Below, in pieces: positions 16,049-25,118 of a DNA stretch of 35,159 nt (its first letter is position 1; each line of letters begins with the position of its first letter). Origin of the DNA: an uncultured Peptococcaceae bacterium (GTDB lineage: Bacteria; Bacillota; Desulfotomaculia; Desulfotomaculales; Desulfocucumaceae); the NCBI GenBank assembly GCA_958417755.1, contig CATZDY010000022.1, positions 1 through 35,159 on the forward strand. Reading direction: 5' to 3'. The notes under the pieces were generated by a model. The model saw nothing but the letters and a program-made list of their open reading frames with translations, made no database searches and had not been told where the DNA came from. The translations under genes were made by a program, and so were the position numbers.

Positions 16049-17995
16049 ATGGTAGAATTTGCGATGCAGCATGCGTGGTTGGTACCGCTTCTGCCCGCCC
16101 TGTCCTTCGTCATCATTGTATTTTTGACTCGGCCATGGCAAAAATTAAGCGCCTTTGTATCTATTGCCTGTATGTTGGCTTCTTGTGTAATAGCATCATT
16201 GGCTGCTTATGGCATTTTTTCCAACTATGCATATACGGAAAATCCCCTGGTTTATGCCGTGCGTTGGTTCTCCGTGGGAATCCCCGGGGCTTCGGAATTG
16301 GTAGTAAACGTAGGGGTGCAATTGGATCCCACTTCAGCCATGATGTTGTTCATGGTTACCTTGGTGGCATCTTTAATTCAAATTTATTCCATTGGTTATA
16401 TGAAGGGCGATCCGGGTTTTTCGGTTTTCTTTAGCTACATGTCCCTGTTCGCTGCTTCCATGCTATTATTGGTAATTTCTAGTAACTTGTTGCAAATGTT
16501 TGTGGCCTGGGAATTGGTGGGCTTGTGTTCCTATTTGTTGATTGGTTTTTATACACACAAAGTATCAGCAAGAGAGGCAGCGAAAAAAGCTTTTGTTACT
16601 TGCCGAATAGCAGATTTCGGCTTGTTACTGGGATTATTGGCGCTGCAAATCGTATTTGGTACCTTGGATTTGGTGGCTCTTTCCGAACGAATGCATAATT
16701 TTGGCGCTTATACTTCCATAGGAATTTTGACTTTAATTGCCATGTTGGTATTTATTGGACCTATTGGTAAATCAGGTCAATTCCCGTTGCACGTATGGTT
16801 GCCCGATGCCATGGAAGGGCCTACCCCTGTGAGCGCTTTGATCCACGCAGCTACCATGGTGGTTGCTGGGGTCTATCTGGTGGGACGGACCATGTTCTTG
16901 TTCACCAATGTAGAATCAGTAATGCAGGTGGTGGCTTTTACCGGTGCCTTTACGGCTTTGTTTGCTGCGTTAATCGCCATTACCCAGCGGGAAATCAAGC
17001 GAATTTTAGCCTATTCCACTGTGAGTCAGTTGGGCTACATGATGTTAGCCTTGGGTGTTGGAAGTCTAACCGCTTCCATGTTCCATCTATGGACCCACGC
17101 ATTCTTCAAAGCCCTTATGTTCCTGTGCGCTGGTTCTGTGCTGTACGCTTTGCACCATAAAGCTGATGTTTGGGAAATGGGCGGTTTGCGTAAAAAAATG
17201 CCTATCACTGCCTATACCTTTGTAATCGGTGGTTTAGCCATTGCTGGTATTTTCCCCTTTGCTGGTTTTTGGAGTAAAGATGAAATTCTCTTGGCAACCT
17301 ATAATTCCGGTCACTATGTCCTCTTCGCTATGGCTGCCTTGACTGCTTTTCTAACAGCTTTTTATATGTGGCGTCTTATCTTTTTGGTGTTCTTTGGAGA
17401 GGAAAAACCAGAGAACAATCCCAAGGAATCTCCTTGGGTGATGACCGTGCCATTGATTATTTTAGCGGTTTTCGCCACTGTAGCTGGTCTCATTGGCACA
17501 CCGTGGACTCCTTGGGACATGAATTGGGCCAATTGGATTTGGTTTGGAGAAGCCCATCATGCTACCCCCAACTGGATGATTATGATTGGTTCCACGATTT
17601 TGGCAGTGGCAGGGATTTATTTGGCTTATCAGCTCTATTGTGCTGACAAAACCAAGGCAAAAGCCCATGCTTTGGCCAAAAAATACAGGTTTTTGCATAC
17701 CTTGTCCTATAATAAGTTTTTCATTGATGAAATATACTTATGGTTTAATCACAAAATCATGGATGGTGCAGCCAAATTATTCTATCTGTTTGATGTGTAT
17801 GTAGTGGATGGCATTATTGTCAACGGTCTTGCTGCATTTACCAGGTTGTCCGGGGAAGGGTTGCGGGTTTCACACACCGGTCGCTTGCAGAATTACGCCT
17901 TGATTTTTGTGGTGGGTATTCTGGCTGTGGCTGTTATTTTGGCCTTTACCAATCCCACATACGCCAGCCTGTTATTGGGAGGTGTGAGTAGATGA
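16049..17995 (+). CDS. nuoL: NADH-quinone oxidoreductase subunit L
   Basis: NuoL is the distal antiporter-like proton channel with a long lateral helix. The 648-residue protein has the antiporter core (FVAWELVGLCSYLLIGFY; GPIGKSGQFPLHVWLPDAME; PVSALIHAATMVVAGVYL; STVSQLGYMMLALG). The C-terminal lateral-helix region begins near SYNKFFIDEIYLW and ends in a last membrane segment. The key Glu, Lys and His residues of the family are present. It overlaps nuoM by 4 bp (ATGA). Confidence 0.96.
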   Translation: MVEFAMQHAWLVPLLPALSFVIIVFLTRPWQKLSAFVSIACMLASCVIASLAAYGIFSNYAYTENPLVYAVRWFSVGIPGASELVVNVGVQLDPTSAMMLFMVTLVASLIQIYSIGYMKGDPGFSVFFSYMSLFAASMLLLVISSNLLQMFVAWELVGLCSYLLIGFYTHKVSAREAAKKAFVTCRIADFGLLLGLLALQIVFGTLDLVALSERMHNFGAYTSIGILTLIAMLVFIGPIGKSGQFPLHVWLPDAMEGPTPVSALIHAATMVVAGVYLVGRTMFLFTNVESVMQVVAFTGAFTALFAALIAITQREIKRILAYSTVSQLGYMMLALGVGSLTASMFHLWTHAFFKALMFLCAGSVLYALHHKADVWEMGGLRKKMPITAYTFVIGGLAIAGIFPFAGFWSKDEILLATYNSGHYVLFAMAALTAFLTAFYMWRLIFLVFFGEEKPENNPKESPWVMTVPLIILAVFATVAGLIGTPWTPWDMNWANWIWFGEAHHATPNWMIMIGSTILAVAGIYLAYQLYCADKTKAKAHALAKKYRFLHTLSYNKFFIDEIYLWFNHKIMDGAAKLFYLFDVYVVDGIIVNGLAAFTRLSGEGLRVSHTGRLQNYALIFVVGILAVAVILAFTNPTYASLLLGGVSR

Positions 17996-19509
17996 CCGGC
18001 TTTCCCATATTAACTGCCATTTTATTGGCACCAGTGGTTGCAGCAATATTTATGATTTTCATTCCCCGGGAAGAGGGCAAATTGATTAAATGTGTTGCAG
18101 CAGTGGGTACTTTTGTTGCGTTGGTTTTGTCACTGTATGTTTATTTTGCCTATGATAAATCCTTGGGAGGGCTTCAATTTGTAGAAAAAATCCCCTGGAT
18201 TACGGATCTTGGTGTAAGCTATTTTATGGCAGTGGATGGCATAAGCTTGCCCATGTTGCTGCTCACCAGTTTGATCGGATTTTGTGCGGTTTTCGCCTCC
18301 TGGAATGTCAATAACCGCCCCAAAGAGTTTTTTATCCTCTTCTGCCTTTTAGTGGCTGGGGTAACAGGAACCTTTATTGCCCATGACTTATTCATTTTCC
18401 TGTTGTTCTATGAAGTGGTGGTTATTCCCATTTATATTATGGTAATCATTTGGGGCAGTAGCAAAAGGGTTACCAAAGAGTACGCAGCAATGAAGCTAAC
18501 CATTTATCTTTTAATTGGATCCGCTTTTTTATTGGTAGGAGTCATTGCTTTATTCATGAAATCCCTGGGAATTTTGGATGTGCCAGATATGAGCTTTACG
18601 GCTTTGGCGGAAGCAGGCCGACAGCTAAGCAATTTTGACCAAATATGGCTGTTTGGCGTTATGTTGTTGGGCTTTGGTTCATTGATTTCCATGTGGCCTT
18701 TCCACTCCTGGTCTCCAGATGGTTATGCCGGAGCTCCTACAGCTGTTTCCATGGTCCATGCTGGTGTGCTGAAAAAAATTGGTGGTTACGGTTTAATTAA
18801 AATTGCCTTGATTGCTTTGCCCGTGGGGGCGCAATTTTGGGCGCCGTATATTGCCATCTTAGGGGTGGCTGGGGTTGTTTATGCAGCCTTCGGCGCCTTA
18901 GCAGTAAAAGATTTAAAATATGTTGTGGGATATTCTTCAGTGAGTCATATGGGATATGTGATGTTGTCCATCGCTTGCCTCAATGTCATTGGGGTAAACG
19001 GGGCAGTGGCCAATATGTTTGGACATGGTGTGATGGCAGCTTTGTTCTTCTCAACCATTGGCTTTATTTATGAAAAAACCCATACCCGATGGATACCAGA
19101 TCTGGGAGGTCTTGCTCGGCAGACCCCGCGTTTGGCCGTGGCTTTTATGATGGCTGGTATGGCTTCCTTAGGATTGCCTGGTTTGGTAACCTTTGTGCCT
19201 GAGTTTGTGATATTCGTAAATTCCTTCCAGCAGTATGGTGGTTTAGCTGTGGCTGGTATTGCGGGAATCATTTTGGGCGCTTTGTATGTGTTGAGAGCTG
19301 GAGCCAATACCCTGTTTGGTCCTCCACGGCCAGAATACGACCATTTGCAAGATATTCGCGGGCCGGAATTGGTTCCTTTGGTGGTCTTGGGAACCGTATT
19401 GGTGGTAGGTGGCATACTTCCTTCCCTATTGTTTGATATGATCAACAGCGCAGCTGTGCCCTTGATGGCTCAGATTCAGAATGTGCTGCAATTAGGGGGG
19501 AATTTCTAA
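17992..19509 (+). CDS. nuoM: NADH-quinone oxidoreductase subunit M
   Basis: NuoM is the second antiporter-like proton channel. The 505-residue protein shows LLFYEVVVIPIYIMVIIWG with the conserved membrane glutamate, MWPFHSWSPDGYAGAPTAVS, a MVHAGVLKKIGGYGLIKI block and SSVSHMGYVMLS. About 14 membrane segments are expected. The sequence around the middle lysine (AVSMVHAGVLKKIGG) is of the type seen in non-enterobacterial NuoM. It is coupled to nuoL through a 4-bp overlap and to nuoN through a 1-bp overlap. Confidence 0.95.
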   Translation: MTGFPILTAILLAPVVAAIFMIFIPREEGKLIKCVAAVGTFVALVLSLYVYFAYDKSLGGLQFVEKIPWITDLGVSYFMAVDGISLPMLLLTSLIGFCAVFASWNVNNRPKEFFILFCLLVAGVTGTFIAHDLFIFLLFYEVVVIPIYIMVIIWGSSKRVTKEYAAMKLTIYLLIGSAFLLVGVIALFMKSLGILDVPDMSFTALAEAGRQLSNFDQIWLFGVMLLGFGSLISMWPFHSWSPDGYAGAPTAVSMVHAGVLKKIGGYGLIKIALIALPVGAQFWAPYIAILGVAGVVYAAFGALAVKDLKYVVGYSSVSHMGYVMLSIACLNVIGVNGAVANMFGHGVMAALFFSTIGFIYEKTHTRWIPDLGGLARQTPRLAVAFMMAGMASLGLPGLVTFVPEFVIFVNSFQQYGGLAVAGIAGIILGALYVLRAGANTLFGPPRPEYDHLQDIRGPELVPLVVLGTVLVVGGILPSLLFDMINSAAVPLMAQIQNVLQLGGNF

Positions 19510-20969
19510 TGCAAATAGACCTAATGTTGCTATTGCCTGAAATAACCTTAGCTGTTATTGGCTTGATGGTATTGATTTTTGGATTGATCATTCCCAAAGG
19601 TTCCCGGCAAGGATTGGGTTGGTTTACCGCTTTGTCTCTGTTGCTGGTGTTGGGCATGGTAATCAGTGGTTGGGATTCACCTGGTTCTTTGTATCATGGC
19701 ATGTTTACAGTGGACCAATTTGCCATGTTTTTCAAAATTACCTGTTTAACAGCTGCCTTTTTGGTGGTCTTAGGGTCCATGCGTCATGTGGATACCTTTA
19801 TCGGGAATCAAAGTGAATATTACAGCATCTTGATATTCGCTACCTTAGGCATGTGTGTGATGTCTTCTGCAGGGGATCTTATTACCCTATATTTGGGACT
19901 GGAATTGATGAGCATTGCGTTTATCATTCTGGTATGTTTCAGAAAAACCAATGCAAAATCTGTAGAAGCAGGGATAAAATATCTTCTTTTAACTTCCATG
20001 TCCTCAGCTGTATTGCTGTATGGTTTGAGTCTGATATACGGTCTTACCGGCAGTGTATTGATTGCAGATATTGCTGATATGGTTGGAAAAATAGATATTT
20101 TACAAGCTGCTGCGGGGATTAATTTATCGCCAGCCTTAATCCTGGGGTTGGTCATGTTGATTGCAGGCTTTGGTTTTAAAGTTGCCTTAATTCCTTTCCA
20201 TATGTGGACCCCGGATGTTTATGAAGGAGCGCCTACGCCTATTACTTCATTTTTAGCCATGGGCTCCAAAGCAGCTTCTTTGGCCATTGTATTGCGGGTT
20301 TTCATGGAAGCCTTTTATTGGGTTTCCGATAGTTGGACCACATTGGTTGCCATTTTAGCAGCTGTGACCATGATTGTTGGGAACTTGGTGGCTATTCCAC
20401 AAACCAATATCAAAAGAATGTTGGCTTTTTCCAGTATTGCCCAGGCAGGCTATTTGTTAGTGGGATTGGTGGCTGCGTCAGAGGCGGGTATAAAAGGGGT
20501 TATGTTTTATGCCTTTTTATATGTCTTTGCCACTGCCGGCGCCTTTACAGTGGTAGCCTATTTCTATAATAAAACGGGTAGTGATGAAATCAAGGATTAT
20601 GCTGGATTGGCCCAGCGTTCTCCCTTGATGGCAGCCACCATGTTAATTGTCATGCTGTCCATGGCAGGGATTCCTCCCTTGGCAGGATTTGCTGGTAAAT
20701 TCTATTTGTTTACCTCCATTGTGGACAATTATCTCTGGCTTGCCTTTATCGGTATGATTATGAGCATGATTTCCGTGTACTATTACTTGCGGGTGGCTTT
20801 GGTTATGTACCGGGATGATCCGCCGGAAGGTAGTGGGGCCATTCGTATCAGTGGTCCTGTGGCCATTACTTTAGTGATAGCCATGTTGGCCACCTTGTTC
20901 ATTGGAATTTACCCCAATGCTTTATCCGGCATTGTCAATGCTGCGGCCCATTCCTTCTTTATTCATTAA
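19509..20969 (+). CDS. nuoN: NADH-quinone oxidoreductase subunit N
   Basis: NuoN is the third antiporter-like proton channel, next to NuoK. The 486-residue protein has LGLELMSIAFIILVCFRKTN with the membrane glutamate, GFKVALIPFHMWTPDVYEGA, PITSFLAMGSKAAS and SSIAQAGYLLVGLVAAS. It is the last gene of the operon and ends about 30 bases before a strong terminator. No nuoE, nuoF or nuoG gene follows or precedes the operon in this window. Confidence 0.95.
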   Translation: MQIDLMLLLPEITLAVIGLMVLIFGLIIPKGSRQGLGWFTALSLLLVLGMVISGWDSPGSLYHGMFTVDQFAMFFKITCLTAAFLVVLGSMRHVDTFIGNQSEYYSILIFATLGMCVMSSAGDLITLYLGLELMSIAFIILVCFRKTNAKSVEAGIKYLLLTSMSSAVLLYGLSLIYGLTGSVLIADIADMVGKIDILQAAAGINLSPALILGLVMLIAGFGFKVALIPFHMWTPDVYEGAPTPITSFLAMGSKAASLAIVLRVFMEAFYWVSDSWTTLVAILAAVTMIVGNLVAIPQTNIKRMLAFSSIAQAGYLLVGLVAASEAGIKGVMFYAFLYVFATAGAFTVVAYFYNKTGSDEIKDYAGLAQRSPLMAATMLIVMLSMAGIPPLAGFAGKFYLFTSIVDNYLWLAFIGMIMSMISVYYYLRVALVMYRDDPPEGSGAIRISGPVAITLVIAMLATLFIGIYPNALSGIVNAAAHSFFIH

Positions 20970-20997
20970 TGAATCAATAAAATAATGTAAAATCAGG

Positions 20998-21044
20998 AAC
21001 ACCCCGGGTGGACAGACCATTTCCGGGGTGTTTTTTATTTTTTG
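20998..21044 (+). terminator. Strong intrinsic terminator of the nuo operon
   Basis: AACACCCCGG (20998-21007) and CCGGGGTGTT (21023-21032) form a perfect 10-bp GC-rich stem with a 15-nt loop, followed by TTTTTTATTTTTT. It cleanly ends the operon. Confidence 0.92.
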
Positions 21045-21375
21045 CTAGAGAAAGGCAGGCAAACAATGTTTCATTATATCTAAAAAAGCATGTTTTAGAC
21101 TCTTATGAGATGAAACGGGATGAATTTGAAAAATTTCTTTATTTTATCAAAAGAATCAATATAATAAAAGATATATATGGATAAAGGGACTTTACGAAGC
21201 TCTGTAAAGTAAACATGAAAGATAGAAATTAAAAGAAGAGCAAGCGTTAACACAGATTGGTATTTTATAAGGAGGTACACAGATTTTTAATGAAATCATT
21301 GTACCAGAAAAGCTGACACTTCCTTAACTTTCATTTAACTTTACAGTACCCTTTACGAAATGGGGAGGTAAATGC
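21045..21375 (+). promoter_or_regulatory. Regulatory region upstream of the TlpA-like lipoprotein gene
   Basis: No protein gene is convincing in this 331-base gap. It holds an inverted repeat ACTTTAC-N8-GTAAAGT (21189-21210). It also holds a direct repeat TTAACTTT at 21324-21331 and 21335-21342 with an 11-base period, about one helical turn, as seen for PhoP/PhoB-type response-regulator boxes. A strong AAGGAGGT (near 21269-21276) is followed only by a very short frame (MKSLYQKS), possibly a leader peptide. A second GGGGAGG site serves the lipoprotein gene. Confidence 0.35.
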
Positions 21376-21960
21376 ATGAAAAAAGCATTAGTTTTTGGTG
21401 TTTTACTATTATCTCTTTTATTAGCAGTGGCGGGGTGTAGCACAAGTTCTGGAACCAATCAGGAGATCAATGCATTGGGAGACACCGACACCTCAACAGA
21501 AATGGCAGGCCTAGAAAAATTTACAGCAACGGATTTGAATGGCCAGCAGGTGACTCAAGAGGTTTTTGCAAAATATGATGTAACCATGATCAATATTTGG
21601 GGTACGTATTGTAGCTACTGTTTACAAGAAATGCCTGGCTTAGGAGAGCTGGCTCAGGAATATAAAGATAAAAATGTGCAAATAATAGGCATTGTTATCG
21701 ATGTACTGGAGCCCAATGGAGAGATTTCTGCTGAGCAGGTAAATCTTGCCCAAACCATTGTGAAGCAAACAGGAGCGAATTATCAACATCTACTTCCTTC
21801 CAAGGATTTAATTTTGGCAAAGTTACAATATGTAACAGGTATACCAGAAACTTTTTTTGTGGATAAGAAAGGAAATATCATTGGAAACTCTTATTATGAA
21901 GCAAAAAGCAAAGCGCAATGGGCTAAAATTATTGATACCATGTTGAAAGAAGTCAAGTAA
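21376..21960 (+). CDS. TlpA/ResA-family thioredoxin-like lipoprotein
   Basis: The 194-residue protein begins with a lipoprotein signal (LAVAGC, Cys21 lipidated), so it should be anchored outside the cytoplasmic membrane. A thioredoxin-like domain of the TlpA/ResA/AhpC-TSA type follows a Ser/Thr-rich linker. The strand and active site read INIWGTYCSYCLQEMP, with Cys79 and Cys82, and the cis-proline loop is GIPETFF. Such proteins reduce disulfides in exported proteins or c-type cytochrome precursors. The active-site dipeptide Ser-Tyr is unusual, since most family members have Gly-Pro or similar. Its substrate is unknown. It forms a single-gene unit bounded by the nuo terminator and a downstream terminator. 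A GGGGAGG site lies eight bases before the ATG. Confidence 0.85.
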   Translation: MKKALVFGVLLLSLLLAVAGCSTSSGTNQEINALGDTDTSTEMAGLEKFTATDLNGQQVTQEVFAKYDVTMINIWGTYCSYCLQEMPGLGELAQEYKDKNVQIIGIVIDVLEPNGEISAEQVNLAQTIVKQTGANYQHLLPSKDLILAKLQYVTGIPETFFVDKKGNIIGNSYYEAKSKAQWAKIIDTMLKEVK

Positions 21961-22120
21961 ATAAACAGCAATTGTTTTGTAGGTTATATTTTTGTTGATA
22001 GAGAATATGATTTAATAAACCAGTGTTTAAAGGATGAGCTGAAATAAATCTGTTTGCCTAGAGGTATCTTCCTTATTTTATAATTGGTATTTTTATCATA
22101 TAAGTGGTATTACGAACATG

Positions 22121-22162
22121 TAGCAACCAACAGGAAAGCTTGTTTGGTTGCTATGTTTTTTA
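22121..22162 (+). terminator. Intrinsic terminator after the TlpA-like gene
   Basis: TAGCAACCAA (22121-22130) and TTGGTTGCTA (22144-22153) form a perfect 10-bp stem followed by TGTTTTTTAT. It lies about 160 bases past the lipoprotein gene in a 268-base gap with no other gene seen. Confidence 0.8.
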
Positions 22163-22228
22163 TTGAAAAGATATATTTTTCTTTTTTTATGAAGATACTA
22201 ATGCTATACATAAAAAGGAGCCTGGAGA

Positions 22229-23566
22229 ATGGATGCAACCGGAGTTACCTTCAGTATTTTGTTGCTTGTGGTACTGATTCTTTGCAATGCTTTTTTTGCT
22301 ATGAGTGAAATTGCGATTATTTCTATTCATGAAAATAAAATGAAAAAGCGGGCGGAAAGTGGCCATAAAAAAGCGAAATTATTATTGCATATTACAGACT
22401 CTCCATCTGATTTTTTGGCTACCATTCAAGTTGGGGTTACTCTTTCTGGATTTTTGGCGTCAGCTGTGGCAGCAGAAAGATTTGCCGGCCTTTTTGTATC
22501 TTACCTTTCTTTCTTGCCCATTTCTTTGGATTTACTCCATGGGATTGTTTTGATAGTGATTACCCTGATTCTTTCCTATTTTACTTTGATTTTTGGAGAA
22601 CTGGTTCCTAAACGGGTTGCTTTACAATATCCAGACAAAATTGCTTTATCTGTTGTGACCGTGATTTGGGTGTTTTATCGTTGCGCCAAACCTTTTGTTT
22701 CCTTATTGGCTGCCAGTACCAATGGGATTTTAAAATTGTTTTCCATTCATACTGATGATGAAGAGCAGATTACAGAGGAAGAAATTTTATTATTAGTGGA
22801 GGAAGGTGAGGAAAAAGGCGTTATTGAACATCGTGAAAAAACTATGATTCAAAATATTTTTGAATTTGATGATAAAAAGGTCTCTGAAGTAATGACCCAC
22901 CGGACAGAAATGGTGACTGCCCCGGCCCATGCCACTGTAAAAGAGATTGTAGACATTACGGAAAAAGAGGGTTATTCCCGCATTCCCATTTATCAAAAGG
23001 ATTTTGATAATATCATTGGGGTCATTTATATCAAAGATTTGCTACCTTTGATATCCCAAGGGCACAATGATACCCTATCCATAGACAATCATCTGCGTTC
23101 CATTCCTTTTGTACCAGAGACAAAACGATGCAGCCTGTTATTAAAACAATTTCAAGAAGAAAAGATTCATATTGCTATTGTGGTGGATGAACATGGTGGA
23201 ACCGAAGGCTTGGTAACCATGGAAGACCTGTTGGAGGTCATTGTAGGGGATATTGAAGATGAACATGATGATGAAGGGGAAGACATTGTGGCTTTATCCG
23301 AAGGGGTATTTATTTTTGATGCTGCTACTTTGATTGAAGATGTGGAAGAGTATTTAAAGTGTAATGTTTTTGCTGGGGATGATTATGATACCATTGGTGG
23401 TTTTATGATTCACACATTGGGCAGAATCCCCAGAGAAAATGAAAAAATTTCAACCCCTTTCAATGAATATACCTTAACGGTTTTAAAGGCTGATAGCCGA
23501 CGCATTTTTAAAATTCAAGTGGAAAAAAATCAAACCACAATGGGAAAGGCAAAACAAGATAATTAA
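22229..23566 (+). CDS. Hemolysin C/CorC-family protein (CNNM transmembrane, CBS pair, CorC_HlyC)
   Basis: The 445-residue protein has the standard three-part layout. A CNNM (DUF21) membrane domain covers about 1-190, with an early FFAMSEIAIISIHENKMKKR motif and GELVPKRVALQYP. A CBS pair spans about 205-340 (VMTHRTEMVTAP; VVDEHGGTEGLVTMEDLLEV). A C-terminal CorC_HlyC domain follows (YDTIGGFMIHTLGRIP). Bacterial relatives are involved in magnesium or cobalt transport, and the name hemolysin is historical. Acidic residues between the CBS pair and the last domain are dense (DIEDEHDDEGED). An AAAAGGAG site precedes the ATG. It stands alone, and its transported ion is not evident. Confidence 0.9.
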   Translation: MDATGVTFSILLLVVLILCNAFFAMSEIAIISIHENKMKKRAESGHKKAKLLLHITDSPSDFLATIQVGVTLSGFLASAVAAERFAGLFVSYLSFLPISLDLLHGIVLIVITLILSYFTLIFGELVPKRVALQYPDKIALSVVTVIWVFYRCAKPFVSLLAASTNGILKLFSIHTDDEEQITEEEILLLVEEGEEKGVIEHREKTMIQNIFEFDDKKVSEVMTHRTEMVTAPAHATVKEIVDITEKEGYSRIPIYQKDFDNIIGVIYIKDLLPLISQGHNDTLSIDNHLRSIPFVPETKRCSLLLKQFQEEKIHIAIVVDEHGGTEGLVTMEDLLEVIVGDIEDEHDDEGEDIVALSEGVFIFDAATLIEDVEEYLKCNVFAGDDYDTIGGFMIHTLGRIPRENEKISTPFNEYTLTVLKADSRRIFKIQVEKNQTTMGKAKQDN

Positions 23567-23752
23567 TCCTGGAATTTGTTTTACTTATCAAGTTTTACCT
23601 TTCTTTATTATCCTGTAAAATCATACCATGATACCTTGGCTTATCCATTGGTATACCAAAACATATAGATTGTTGGCGTATTGTTTGGATTTTAATAATC
23701 AAAATTGTCAAAGGGAATACCTTACAATCTGAATTGATAGATTGGTGTAGAC

Positions 23753-23773
23753 AAAAAAACAGGGCATAGGCCC
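23753..23773 (-). terminator. Short intrinsic terminator of the aminomutase gene
   Basis: On the minus strand GGGC-CTAT-GCCC (23773-23762) is followed by TG and seven T (23759-23753). The stem is only four base pairs but all GC, and it lies about 20 bases past the stop codon. The remaining 23567-23794 gap shows no gene. Confidence 0.45.
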
Positions 23774-23794
23774 CATAAAATCTAATATAATCTT

Positions 23795-25050
23795 TTACTC
23801 AACATGATTCATGTATTCGATTTCTCGATTTTCCCAAGTGCGTAGTTTGATATGGGTATCATGTTGTTCTAATAAGTATTGAGGGAGCACAGGAGTTTTG
23901 CCATACCCATGGGGCGCATTGATAATATAGGTAGGTACAGCCAAACCTGAAGTATATCCTCTAAGATGCTCCATGATTTGAATGCCTTCTTCAATGCTGG
24001 TGATAAAATGGCCTGTTCCCTTTACTTGTTTAGCATGGAAAATATAGTAGGGACGCACCCGTATTTTTAATAATTCGTGATTCAATTTTTTCATCACATG
24101 CTCATTGTTATTAATATGGCGTAATAGCACTGCTTGGTTACCCATGACAACCCCTGCTTTGATGAGCATATCACAGGCTTTTTTGCTTTCTGGGGTAATT
24201 TCTTGAGGATGGTTGAATTGTGTATTGATATAAATAGGAGGATATTTGCTCAGTATACTGCATAATTGAGGCGTAATCCGTTGGGGCAATGTTACAGGAG
24301 CTCTAGTGCCTATGCGTTTGATTTCCACATGTTCTATGCTGCTTAACTGACTTAGTAACCAATCAAGGGTGTTATCACTCAAGAGCAAAGCATCGCCCCC
24401 TGTAATCAGTACATCCCTTATTTCAGGATTGCTTTTGATGTAGTCTAAAGCAGCGGAGATTTTTTGGAGTGATGGTCTTGTTCTCCAATGTTTCTTTTGC
24501 GCTGACAGTGACGGCAATACATGGCGCACATATTGGTTACATTGATAATTAAGCGATCCGGATAGCGTCTGGTGATACAAGGAGCTGGGGAAGTAAATTC
24601 CTCTGCCATGGGATCAGCATGTCCTGTTTCATCTAATTCCTCTACCGAAGGCACGGATTGTAAATAAATAGGATCAACAGGTTGGTCAACAATGAGAGAA
24701 GCATAGTATGGAGATATGGACCAACGATAGCGGTTCCCCACTTGTTTAATTTGAGAAAACCCCTCAATATCTAAGGATAATATTTGTGCTAAAGTGGTAA
24801 CATTGTTAATTCTATGGTTCATTTGCCATTGCCAGTCTTGCCATTGCTCCATGCTAGCGTTATAATGATGCAGTAGCTTTTCACGGTTTTGCGCTGCCTT
24901 CTGTTGTATATCAAAACCGGTTTTGATGGTATCTTTTACAGCAAGGTAATCAGCAATACGGTGTTTTAGTTCAGACGCCCTGCGGTGAGCAATATCTTTT
25001 TTGTCTTCATTGGTAAATGTATGCTTATGAATTGATATGGACAAAATCAT
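23795..25050 (-). pseudogene. eam: Glutamate 2,3-aminomutase (radical SAM, KamA family), frameshifted
   Basis: The two halves lie in different frames of the minus strand. The upstream part (25050 to 24445) holds the KamA-family N-terminus and the radical SAM cluster motif CAMYCRHC (CxxxCxxC) before RKRNIGEQD. The downstream part (readable from about 24480 to 23795) continues with ISAALDYIKSNPEIRDVLIT, GGDALLLSD and the PLP-lysine region APHGYGKTPVLP. Lysine 2,3-aminomutase has Asp at two substrate-carboxylate/amine positions. Here they are Lys (HAKQVKG) and Asn (IINAPHG), the signature of glutamate 2,3-aminomutase, which makes beta-glutamate, an osmolyte. The frames part near an A6 run (24460-24465), and one added base just upstream, or a -1 slip, restores the protein. 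Both halves look well conserved, so a recent mutation, a sequencing error or programmed slippage are all possible. A GGAGGAG site precedes the ATG closely. Confidence 0.8.
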
Positions 25051-25087
25051 CTCCTCCTGCGATTTAAATTCAAAAACAATTTAGGAT

Positions 25088-25118
25088 AAAAACACCGCTG
25101 AATGAAGTATTCAACGGT
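25088..25118 (-). terminator. Intrinsic terminator in the aminomutase leader (attenuator candidate)
   Basis: On the minus strand ACCGTTGAAT (25118-25109), loop ACTTC, and ATTCAGCGGT (25103-25094) form a 10-bp stem with one G-T pair. G and five T (25092-25088) follow. It lies 38 bases before the aminomutase start and downstream of a good promoter, so it should control read-through into the gene. Confidence 0.7.

Noticed and set aside
22084..22308. Short + strand frame between the TlpA-like and CNNM genes
   Set aside because: It runs through the terminator hairpin and has no site or recognisable product.
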